A DNA stretch of 5,116 bases from positions 1 through 5,116 of the forward strand of contig DIDP01000070.1 of the NCBI GenBank assembly GCA_002418205.1. Direction: 5' to 3'. Positions 1-5,116 of the stretch are shown piece by piece (positions within the stretch are counted from its first letter, which is position 1; the number at the start of each line of letters is the position of its first letter). Under the pieces are notes generated by a model that was given only the letters and a program-made list of their open reading frames with translations, searched no databases and was not told where the DNA came from. The DNA comes from Anaerolineales bacterium UBA5797. Lineage in GTDB: Bacteria > Chloroflexota > Anaerolineae > Anaerolineales > Villigracilaceae. The translations under genes were made by a program, and so were the position numbers.

Positions 1-16
1 GGTAAACAATACACAC

Positions 17-48
17 ACCACCGTACATGCGGGTCCGCATACGGCGGT
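17..48 (-). ncRNA. Group II intron domain V (catalytic hairpin)
   Basis: On the minus strand ACCGCCGTA (48-40) pairs with TACGGTGGT (25-17) with one G-U wobble. A two-base bulge TG (27-26) follows, and then an upper stem TGCG/CGCA capped by the four-base loop GACC. This is the diagnostic domain V fold, with the CGC catalytic triad typical of class C (positions 46-44) rather than the AGC of classes A and B. The bulge and triad are the sites that bind the catalytic metals in known group II structures. All parts look intact, so the RNA core appears functional. Confidence 0.9.
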
Positions 49-418
49 TCATCAAGAATGGCGCAGATCTTCTTGCGCTGGATTTTCCTTCGTCTCGTAC
101 CGGGGATGCTCGGCTCTCTGCACAACTCCCATGGGCTTCACCCATTTCGTTTGCACAGTAGTTCCTCTTTCCGAGGCAGGCAGCCTTCTGTGTTCATCCC
201 TCGAACTGCTCGTCGTACTCGTCCTCTCAATGTTCAGCCCTTCCTGGAAAAAACATCCAGTACTTTGGCCTCGGCTGACTCCTGCCACTTCAATCTGACA
301 TCACTGTCAGAGTTACTTGGTAGCCGAGTGACAGGTCTCCCCAGGTAAGTTCGTTGACTTTCCCTACACGCTTGTCGCGTTTACTGCCCAAGCCCTTGAT
401 TGCATGGGGCTTCGTTAC

Positions 419-423
419 TGCTT
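419..423 (-). other. Exon-binding site 1 (EBS1) of the group IIC intron
   Basis: The minus strand reads AAGCA here, inside the segment GAGTTAGCAAGCAGTAACG, which sits at the place where the EBS1 loop occurs in class IIC domain I. It is the exact reverse complement of TGCTT, the last five bases of the 5' exon (607-603). The pairing is seen directly; the loop position is inferred from recalled homology. A five-base match could arise by chance, but its position supports it. Confidence 0.6.
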
Positions 424-606
424 GCTAACTCGCCCAACTTGGACAGCCTCTCACGCGCTTCGTGTTCCTCAAGCCGTAGGTTTGCTCCCGGCTTCCTCTA
501 GACCTTGCCTCACGACAATGCCCTTGCCGTTCGCTAATGGTTGGTGCAATCAACCTCCATAAGAGTCTTTCACTCTCTAGTCAACGCCCATGCTGGGCGC
601 ACAAGC

Positions 607-633
607 AAACGTCCCCGTGTGCCGGGGACGTTT
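607..633 (-). terminator. Intrinsic terminator of the metallo-hydrolase gene, and intron target site
   Basis: AAACGTCCCCG (607-617) and CGGGGACGTTT (623-633) form a perfect 11-bp stem with a 5-nt loop, beginning 15 nt past the stop codon of the minus-strand hydrolase gene at 649. On the minus strand the GC-rich stem is followed by TTTGCTT and then at once by the intron 5' end at 602, so the original U-tract has been interrupted. On the plus strand the stem is followed by TTTTTG, so it could also stop rightward transcription. Class IIC introns are known to insert just downstream of such hairpins, and this arrangement fits. The last exon bases TGCTT (607-603) are the likely IBS1. Confidence 0.85.
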
Positions 634-648
634 TTGATTCGGTTCGTT

Positions 649-1476
649 TTACTTTGTCATTTGTTGCAGCAGCGCGTTCAGATTGCTCTGATGCAACGCT
701 TCTGCCAGACCGCCGAGATACACCCTGCTCTTGCCGCAATCCTCGATTTTTATATCCTCCAAAAGTTCCGCGGCGTTCTTTCGGCGCGAGATCGCCTTGA
801 CCGATTTTTTGACCGAGGTCAGGTAATTGATGTTTTCCTTGACAGCCGCATCGATCTCGCCTCGCAGGATGATGTCTCCATGTCCCTGCACGATATTCTC
901 AAGCCCCATTTTGGCGATGTGCTTGATCGAGGCGATGTTATCGTCCACGCTACCATCCACAATGTGCGGGACTGGCATGAAGGAGTCTCCTGCGAACAGG
1001 ATCCGATCCTCCTCAACAAGGACGGAGATGCCGTCATTGCTGTGACCGAACGCAGGCGAGATGATCAAATTCTTCTTGCCCACGCGCAGGGTCATATCGC
1101 CGTCCAGGAATGTCAGGTGCGGCGGAACGATCTTGACGTGCCGCAGTGCCGGATTCTGTTTCCTGGCAGCTTCCAATGAAGGGACACCGCGCTCCTCCAA
1201 CAGTTCACGGCAGCGCGCGTGCGCAACCACCGTCGCACCCGGGAAGAAACAGTTTCCCCAGGCGTGGTCTGCGTGATAATGGGTGTTGATCACATACCGT
1301 ACAGGGACGCTCAATTCATGTTCGATGAATTCGCGGATCGTGAGCGTCTCATCCGGCAGAGCCAGAGTATCGATCACAACCGCCCACTGCGGCCCGGCAA
1401 CCACCCCCGCTGTCACCTGGGCATACACCTCGCTTTGAAACCAATATACATTTTCAGAAACACGTTCACGATGCAT
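649..1476 (-). CDS. Metallo-beta-lactamase-fold hydrolase
   Basis: A 275-residue cytoplasmic-looking protein (no signal peptide or membrane segment) of the MBL-fold hydrolase superfamily. The metal-binding motif THYHADH gives H66, H68, D70 and H71. The remaining ligands are H145 in FGHSNDG, D164 in FAGDSF and H199 in VQGHGD. The aspartate bridging ligand (D164), where class B beta-lactamases use a cysteine, points to a glyoxalase II-like or similar hydrolase, not a B1 beta-lactamase. Residues from about 203 to 275 form a helical C-terminal extension ending in a segment (LHQSNLNALLQQM) that resembles tails seen in other MBL hydrolases. The substrate cannot be told from sequence. The ATG at 1476 is supported by GAGGG nine bases upstream. 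It is followed by a strong hairpin terminator and appears monocistronic, with a class IIC intron directly downstream on the same strand. Confidence 0.93.
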   Translation of the reverse strand: MHRERVSENVYWFQSEVYAQVTAGVVAGPQWAVVIDTLALPDETLTIREFIEHELSVPVRYVINTHYHADHAWGNCFFPGATVVAHARCRELLEERGVPSLEAARKQNPALRHVKIVPPHLTFLDGDMTLRVGKKNLIISPAFGHSNDGISVLVEEDRILFAGDSFMPVPHIVDGSVDDNIASIKHIAKMGLENIVQGHGDIILRGEIDAAVKENINYLTSVKKSVKAISRRKNAAELLEDIKIEDCGKSRVYLGGLAEALHQSNLNALLQQMTK

Positions 1477-1485
1477 TCGGAAAAA

Positions 1486-1490
1486 CCCTC
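1486..1490 (-). promoter_or_regulatory. Ribosome binding site of the MBL hydrolase
   Basis: GAGGG on the minus strand, separated by nine bases (TTTTTCCGA) from the ATG at 1476. It is the only good Shine-Dalgarno match near this end of the frame and fixes the start. Confidence 0.75.
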
Positions 1491-1505
1491 GTTTTGTTTT
1501 TTTCC

Positions 1506-1535
1506 ATTATTAGCACAAATGGGGATGAAAATCAA
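1506..1535 (-). promoter_or_regulatory. Candidate sigma70-type promoter of the MBL hydrolase
   Basis: Minus strand TTGATT (1535-1530) as -35 and AATAAT (1511-1506) as -10, five of six consensus bases, with an 18-bp spacer. Transcription would start near 1499, leaving a leader of about 20 nt before the ATG that contains the GAGGG site. The region is AT-rich compared with the flanking genes. Found by eye only. Confidence 0.45.
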
Positions 1536-1596
1536 GTTGAGTATACATATTTTGGGCAAATTCGCATTTTCGTAAGCAGGCGAAACAGCCGTTCGC

Positions 1597-1625
1597 TTGA
1601 TTCCAGACATTCACCGTGATACACT
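1597..1625 (+). promoter_or_regulatory. Candidate promoter of the roadblock-TnpA fusion gene
   Basis: TTGATT (1597-1602) as -35, a 17-bp spacer, and TACACT (1620-1625) as -10, preceded by TGA to give an extended -10 (TGnTACACT). Transcription would begin near 1632, giving a leader of about 74 nt with two hairpins before the start codon. It diverges from the MBL promoter; the two -35 elements are about 60 bp apart, so a regulator bound between them could affect both. Confidence 0.45.
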
Positions 1626-1636
1626 TTATAAAAATG

Positions 1637-1654
1637 GCAGTGAAACTCCACTGC
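1637..1654 (+). repeat. Leader hairpin 1
   Basis: GCAGTG (1637-1642) and CACTGC (1649-1654) are perfect inverted repeats around a 6-nt loop AAACTC. They lie just after the predicted transcription start of the fusion gene. The repeat could be an RNA hairpin or a DNA operator; no T-run follows, so it is not an intrinsic terminator. Confidence 0.5.
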
Positions 1655-1662
1655 AGATCGGT

Positions 1663-1686
1663 CAGAGCGATTTGAAAACCGCTCTG
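1663..1686 (+). repeat. Leader hairpin 2, next to the ribosome binding site
   Basis: CAGAGCG (1663-1669) and CGCTCTG (1680-1686) form a perfect 7-bp stem with a 10-nt loop, ending six bases before the GGAA of the fusion gene. The loop contains TTT and AAA that could extend the pairing after an A-C mismatch. Position suggests a role in translation start or mRNA stability, but this is inference. Confidence 0.5.
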
Positions 1687-1692
1687 TTCGCC

Positions 1693-1696
1693 GGAA
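1693..1696 (+). promoter_or_regulatory. Weak ribosome binding site of the fusion gene
   Basis: GGAA lies nine bases before the ATG at 1706 but only three before the TTG at 1700. The spacing favours ATG 1706 as the start. Confidence 0.5.
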
Positions 1697-1705
1697 TTAT
1701 TGAAT

Positions 1706-3001
1706 ATGCTAAACGACAAATCCCCCTCCCAAAAGTCCAACCGCGCCATGAATGAATCGCCCGCAGTCCGATTGAACGGCAATCACGAACCTGCCTGGAT
1801 GCAGGATGCGAACAGGGCTGCTCAACATCTTACCCGTATCACGCTTGAATCCTCGGCGCAGGCGGCGTTGATCACGCGCCAGAACAATCTTTGGGCATAT
1901 GCGGGTCAGTTATCGCAAAGCGCGGCGAATGAACTCGCGATGACGGTCACCCGTCATTGGGATGGGCAAAAGGGGAGCGACCTGCTCCGCTTCGTGCGCC
2001 TCGAATCCACCAGAGCCGAGCACATGCTGTACGCCACGCGTCTCGCGGATGACGTGGTGCTGGCTGTGGTCTTCGATGCCGAGACTCCCTTCAGCACGAT
2101 CCGCGTGCAGGCGGGACAACTGGTCAACCGGCTGTCATCGCCGGGGACAACTGAGGCGGTGGAACCTGCCGAACAACGGAAGCCGCTCCCGGCTTCGTAT
2201 GATGCGCCGACGGAATATGATGATTCCGATTCTGAAGACCTCGACATCCCCGACATCTCCGGGATCCTGCGGGATGTCCCGCCTCCCACCCCGATACCAG
2301 GAATGATCCCGCTGGCGGGAGAGGAGGAGTTCGGTACGCGTCCTTCCACGCCCGCCCAGTCCGATCACTACAGCAGGGAAAGTTCGCCGGCTGTCCATGT
2401 GGACGATCTGTTGATGAACCAGAATACCGATCAGACGGTGGAGCATGTGGTGGAGGATTTCGATGCAACCATGCCATCGAAATCAAAGCGGCGACCTGAA
2501 ACACCGATACGCCGCCCGATGCCCGGCGAACTGGATGAGACCCGCCCGCACTCGATCACGGAAGTTGCCGGGCGCGTGATGCTCGAACCGATCTCGCCGG
2601 GATTATATAACCTGACCTATGCCTGCCTGTTGGTGCCGCGCTTCTCCTCGCATTACCTGACCGGCGACATCTCGGACCGTCTTGCCGAATGGCTGCCGCA
2701 GATCTGCATCGCTTTCGGCTGGCGGCTGGAATACCTCGCGGTGCGACCGGAGTATGTGCAATGGGTGGTCAACGTCCCGCCCGCCACATCGCCGGGGTAT
2801 CTGATGCGCATTGTGCGCCAGCAGACTTCGGAAAAGATCTTTGCGGAATTCCCGCGCATGAAGAAGGAAAATCCCTCGGGCGATTTCTGGGCGCCGGGAT
2901 ATTTGATCATGGGCGGCACACAGCCGCATCCGCCGAAGCTGGTGAAGGATTACATCAAGCAGACCCGCGAACGGCAGGGATATTCGCAACCGAGGAGATA
3001 G
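1706..3001 (+). CDS. Roadblock/LC7-like domain fused to a degenerate IS200/IS605 TnpA (Y1 transposase) domain
   Basis: A 431-residue protein in three parts. Residues about 36-144 have the roadblock/LC7 pattern: a strand with AALITRQNNLWAYAGQL, a helix with AANELAMTVTRHW, then FVRLES, HMLYATRLADDVVLAVVFD and a final helix STIRVQAGQLVNRL. These domains usually dimerise and partner small GTPases (MglB type). Residues about 145-288 are a low-complexity linker, acidic at first (DDSDSEDLDIPD), then rich in Pro, Ser and Thr, with a basic KSKRR. Residues about 289-425 follow TnpA throughout: GLYNLTYACLLVPRF, the helix ISDRLAEWLPQICIAFGW, YLAVRPEYVQWVV, helix YLMRIVRQQTSEKIFAEFP, FWAPGYLI and LVKDYIKQT. 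The usual HUH motif (PDHVHLLV) is here PEYVQWVV, so both metal-binding histidines are lost (Y350, Q352), although the nucleophile-position Y416 remains. Nuclease activity is therefore unlikely; nucleic-acid binding or dimerisation is inferred. TTG 1700 and ATG 1748 are alternative starts. There is no IS end or TnpB nearby, so it reads as a host gene and not a live insertion sequence. Confidence 0.85.
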   Translation: MLNDKSPSQKSNRAMNESPAVRLNGNHEPAWMQDANRAAQHLTRITLESSAQAALITRQNNLWAYAGQLSQSAANELAMTVTRHWDGQKGSDLLRFVRLESTRAEHMLYATRLADDVVLAVVFDAETPFSTIRVQAGQLVNRLSSPGTTEAVEPAEQRKPLPASYDAPTEYDDSDSEDLDIPDISGILRDVPPPTPIPGMIPLAGEEEFGTRPSTPAQSDHYSRESSPAVHVDDLLMNQNTDQTVEHVVEDFDATMPSKSKRRPETPIRRPMPGELDETRPHSITEVAGRVMLEPISPGLYNLTYACLLVPRFSSHYLTGDISDRLAEWLPQICIAFGWRLEYLAVRPEYVQWVVNVPPATSPGYLMRIVRQQTSEKIFAEFPRMKKENPSGDFWAPGYLIMGGTQPHPPKLVKDYIKQTRERQGYSQPRR

Positions 3002-3021
3002 CTCCCGCCAGTTTCCAATAA

Positions 3022-3050
3022 TAGAACAAATTATCGGTGCAGAGTATAAT
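3022..3050 (+). promoter_or_regulatory. Candidate polA promoter with its -10 inside the palindrome
   Basis: TATAAT at 3045-3050 is a perfect -10 hexamer. The best -35 at 17-bp spacing is TAGAAC (3022-3027), only three of six matches. Transcription would start near 3057, about 48 nt before polA. There is no clearly better promoter in the 103-bp gap, and polA needs either this one or read-through from the gene upstream. The weak -35 keeps confidence low. Confidence 0.4.
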
Positions 3051-3070
3051 AACTCTGCACTTCGTTTTTA
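3036..3070 (+). terminator. Probable intrinsic terminator of the fusion gene
   Basis: GTGCAGAGT (3037-3045) and ACTCTGCAC (3052-3060) are perfect 9-bp inverted repeats around the 6-nt loop ATAATA, extendable by a G-U pair at 3036/3061. TTCGTTTTTA follows. It begins 35 nt after the fusion gene stop at 3001. Stem plus T-rich tail fits rho-independent termination, although the tail is interrupted by CG and the stem has only moderate GC. The same bases carry a TATAAT, so an operator role is an alternative. Confidence 0.65.
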
Positions 3071-3094
3071 ACCGGTCACCGATCATCAATAACT

Positions 3095-3098
3095 GGAA
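3095..3098 (+). promoter_or_regulatory. Weak ribosome binding site of polA
   Basis: GGAA six bases before the ATG at 3105. It is short but properly placed, and the protein begins at once with the conserved LYLIDGHALAYR motif, so this start is secure. Confidence 0.5.
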
Positions 3099-3104
3099 TT
3101 TGAC

Positions 3105-5116
3105 ATGCCCCCTACACTTTATCTCATTGACGGACACGCGCTTGCCTACCGCATGTACTTCGCCCTCACCGCGGGCGGAGGCGGCAGTCAGCGCTGGCAG
3201 ACTTCAAAAGGCGAACCCACAGCGGGAATTTATGGCTTTGCGCGCGAACTGCTCCGCATCCTCGAGCAGGAAAAGCCGGAATACCTCGCGGTGGCGTTCG
3301 ATGTCGGCAAGACCTTCCGCGACGAACTTTTCCCGGAATATAAAGCCACCCGCGAAAAAATGCCCGACGACTTGCGCCCGCAGATCGAACGAATCCGTGA
3401 GATGGTGGATGCGTTCAATATTCCACGCCTCGAAATGGAAGGCTTCGAGGCAGATGATGTGCTCGGCTCTGTGGCGCACATCGCCAACGAACAGGGACTC
3501 GGCGTCAAGATCATCACCGGCGACCGCGATCTGCTGCAACTTGTCAACAAGCGTACGGTCGTGTATCTCGCGGGCGATGACCAGAATTACATCAAGGATG
3601 AGGATGTCCTCAAAAAACTTGGCGTGTTGCCCTCGCAGGTCGTGGATTACAAAGCCATCGTCGGCGACAAGTCCGATAACATCCCCGGCGTGGCGGGCGT
3701 TGGTGAAAAGACCGCCATTGCCCTGCTCGAAAAATACGGCACGCTCGACAACATCTACAAAAACATCGATGAGGTGGAAAAACGCTGGAAGACGAAACTC
3801 GAAGAGAACAAGGCGAACGCCCATCTCAGTCGCGATCTGGCGCAGATCAAAACCGACCTGGACATCAAACTGGATCTGGATCACGCCAAAGCGTACGAAT
3901 TGGACATCCCTGCCATCGAAGCTTTTTTCAAGGAGTTGGAATTTCGCTCGCTTCTCAAAGCGCTCGAAAAATTGACCGGGGGGTCTGCCTCCGCTGATTC
4001 GGCCGAGTCCACGCCCGGGGCTGGCGGACAGCTCTCCCTGTTCGCGAACGAGCCGAAGGTCATCGCGACGCCCAAAGCGGATTTGGGCATCGCAGTCAAC
4101 ATCGTCGATACGGAAGATAAACTGGCGGAACTCGTCAAAGTTTTGAACAGAGCCAGGATCATATCGTTCGACACCGAGACCACCTCAACCGAGGAAATGC
4201 AGGCGGACATCGTCGGCATTTCATTGGCGGTCAGGGAAGGCGAGGGATATTACATCCCGGTCGGTCACAACGCGGGGACAAATCTTCCGCTCAAGAAAGT
4301 CTTATCGGCACTCAAGGAACCGCTCACGAACCCGAAGATCGGCAAGATCGCACATAACGCAAAATACGATTACATCGTCCTCGCCAAACATGGACTGGTC
4401 GTCTCGCCGCTTACGTTCGACACCATGCTGGCAGAGTTCATCATCGATCCTGCTTCACGTAATCTTGGCTTGAAGAACCTTGCCTTCGTCAAACTCGGCG
4501 AAGAGATGACCCACATCGAAGAGTTGATCGGCAAGGGCAAAAAGCAGCTCAGCATGGCGGAAGTTGCCATCGAGTCCGTCGCGCCGTACGCGGTCGCAGA
4601 TGCGGAGATCCCGCTGCGATTGATGAAACTTCAGGTGGATGAACTCAAACGCGCGAATGGCGAAAAACTTTTGCATGAGATCGATCTGCCGCTTACGCCC
4701 GTCCTGGCGGAGATGGAGATGGAAGGGGTCCTGCTCGACCTGCCCTTCTTCAAAGAGATGTCCATTGAGTTGACCAAGCGCCTGGCGGAGATCGAGAAGC
4801 AGATCTTCGATTCCGTCGGCAAGACGTTCAATGTCAATTCGACACAGCAACTTTCCGAAGTGTTGTTCAACCGCCTTGGATTGGAACCGCCCGATAGAGG
4901 CAGAAAAACAGCCAGCGGACATTACTCCACCGCGGCGGGAGTTTTGGATGAATTGAGCGGCAAACATCCCGTCGTGGATATGATCCTCGAACACCGCGAA
5001 CTCTCCAAATTGAAATCCACTTACGTGGACGCGCTCCCCGCGGCGGTGGACCCAAACACAGGACGCGTGCACACCTCCTACAGCCAGATCGGCGCGGTGA
5101 CGGGACGACTCTCCTC
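3105..5116 (+). CDS. polA: DNA polymerase I, 3' end cut by the window
   Basis: Family A DNA polymerase, acting in Okazaki-fragment maturation and repair synthesis; 670 codons are present of an expected total near 900-950. Residues 1-about 290 are the 5' nuclease (FEN) domain: LIDGHALAYR (D9), AFDVGKTFRDE (D66), FEADDVLG (D117, D118), TGDRDLLQ (D140, D142), VGDKSDNIPG (D188, D191) and the helix-hairpin-helix GVAGVGEKTA. A flexible Gly/Ser/Ala linker (about 291-320) leads to the 3'-5' exonuclease: Exo I SFDTET (D356, E358), Exo II HNAKYD (D422) and Exo III YAVAD (Y495, D499). All four carboxylates are kept, so proofreading should be active, unlike in Taq polymerase. The polymerase domain begins near 520 (LTPVLAEMEMEGVLLD) and stops at TGRLS, just before motif A. 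A short Gly-rich insert near residues 22-33 follows the first strand-helix unit. A terminator-like palindrome separates it from the gene upstream. Confidence 0.97.
   Translation, partial: MPPTLYLIDGHALAYRMYFALTAGGGGSQRWQTSKGEPTAGIYGFARELLRILEQEKPEYLAVAFDVGKTFRDELFPEYKATREKMPDDLRPQIERIREMVDAFNIPRLEMEGFEADDVLGSVAHIANEQGLGVKIITGDRDLLQLVNKRTVVYLAGDDQNYIKDEDVLKKLGVLPSQVVDYKAIVGDKSDNIPGVAGVGEKTAIALLEKYGTLDNIYKNIDEVEKRWKTKLEENKANAHLSRDLAQIKTDLDIKLDLDHAKAYELDIPAIEAFFKELEFRSLLKALEKLTGGSASADSAESTPGAGGQLSLFANEPKVIATPKADLGIAVNIVDTEDKLAELVKVLNRARIISFDTETTSTEEMQADIVGISLAVREGEGYYIPVGHNAGTNLPLKKVLSALKEPLTNPKIGKIAHNAKYDYIVLAKHGLVVSPLTFDTMLAEFIIDPASRNLGLKNLAFVKLGEEMTHIEELIGKGKKQLSMAEVAIESVAPYAVADAEIPLRLMKLQVDELKRANGEKLLHEIDLPLTPVLAEMEMEGVLLDLPFFKEMSIELTKRLAEIEKQIFDSVGKTFNVNSTQQLSEVLFNRLGLEPPDRGRKTASGHYSTAAGVLDELSGKHPVVDMILEHRELSKLKSTYVDALPAAVDPNTGRVHTSYSQIGAVTGRLS

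Larger units (their letters stand above)
1..602 (-). mobile_element. Group IIC self-splicing intron, lacking a reverse transcriptase ORF; 3' end outside the window
   Basis: Read on the minus strand, the element begins at 602 with GTGCGCCCAGCATGGGCG, matching the 5' GUGYG consensus and closely resembling my recollection of the Oceanobacillus iheyensis class IIC intron. Domain I is closed by a perfect 8-bp helix, CGTTGACT (586-579) with AGTCAACG (359-352). Inside it is a stretch near 476-455 reading CGGCTTGAGGAACACGAAGC, nearly identical to the IIC core. Domains II and III follow, the latter around 285-232 with GGAGTCAGCCGAGGCC and a CTGG/CCAG hairpin. Domain IV is only about 180 nt (231-52), where autonomous introns carry an RT/maturase of roughly 400 residues; no such frame exists, so mobility and perhaps splicing would need a protein supplied in trans. 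Domain V is at 17-48. Domain VI, the branch-point A and the 3' splice site would lie before base 1. The domain assignments are by recalled homology and helices I could pair by eye. Confidence 0.88.

Noticed and set aside
52..288. 78-codon frame on the minus strand inside the intron
   Set aside because: It spans domains III and IV of the intron RNA, shows no RT or maturase motif and has no convincing ribosome binding site. The base pattern is explained by the structured RNA.
58..348. 96-codon frame on the plus strand
   Set aside because: It is antisense to the intron RNA, and its composition reflects the complement of conserved ribozyme sequence.
541..1179. 212-codon plus-strand frame overlapping the hydrolase gene
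   Set aside because: It is antisense to the hydrolase, which has complete catalytic motifs and a ribosome binding site. The frame also runs across the intron 5' end and the terminator hairpin.
649..1476. Antibiotic-resistance metallo-beta-lactamase
   Set aside because: The ligand set has Asp (D164) at the bridging position and no B1-type cysteine, there is no signal peptide, and the overall pattern fits general MBL-fold hydrolases.
1706..3001. A live IS200/IS605 insertion sequence
   Set aside because: The HUH histidines are missing, the TnpA part is fused to an unrelated N-terminal domain, and I see no TnpB gene or subterminal hairpin ends bounding an element.
3204..3884. 226-codon minus-strand frame within polA
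   Set aside because: It is an antisense shadow of the polA 5' nuclease domain, caused by codon bias in the true frame; no domain is recognisable.
4455..5072. 205-codon minus-strand frame within polA
   Set aside because: It is antisense to the proofreading and polymerase domains; the plus-strand frame has all family motifs.

Overview
The window looks like a chromosomal segment of an uncultured or environmental bacterium, most likely a member of the Chloroflexota (Anaerolineae-like). This is a tentative inference from the style of the DNA polymerase I N-terminus, the moderate-to-high GC coding sequence and the presence of a roadblock-domain protein. No rRNA or other marker is present to confirm it.

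Layout. Positions 1-602 (minus strand) hold most of a group IIC self-splicing intron: the 5' GUGCG end, domain I closed by a perfect 8-bp helix, domains II-III, a short domain IV of about 180 nt with no reverse transcriptase, and a well-formed domain V (17-48). Domain VI and the 3' splice site lie before base 1. The intron starts a few bases after a strong hairpin (607-633) that is the intrinsic terminator of the next gene, which is the target type expected for class C introns. A 5-nt exon/intron guide pairing (IBS1/EBS1) can be read directly. Positions 649-1476 (minus) encode a complete metallo-beta-lactamase-fold hydrolase with all seven metal ligands. The divergent intergenic region 1477-1705 carries a candidate promoter for each direction and two consecutive RNA hairpins in the leader of the rightward gene.

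Positions 1706-3001 (plus) encode the most unusual protein here. It has an N-terminal roadblock/LC7-like domain, a long acidic, proline-rich linker, and a C-terminal domain that aligns along its length with IS200/IS605 TnpA (Y1 transposase). Both histidines of the HUH metal site are replaced (Tyr and Gln), while the catalytic-position tyrosine is kept. I read it as a domesticated, probably nuclease-dead transposase domain fused to a regulatory dimerisation module. A perfect 9-bp inverted repeat followed by a T-rich run (3036-3070) lies between this gene and the next, and its centre contains a consensus TATAAT. From 3105 to the window end runs polA, DNA polymerase I, with intact 5' nuclease and 3'-5' proofreading domains and the start of the polymerase domain. 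The window cuts it at the conserved TGRLSS motif.

The genes do not form an evident pathway. The hydrolase and intron are on the minus strand, the fusion gene and polA on the plus strand with a probable terminator between them. The two points most worth following are the ORF-less class C intron docked on a terminator and the roadblock-TnpA fusion next to polA.
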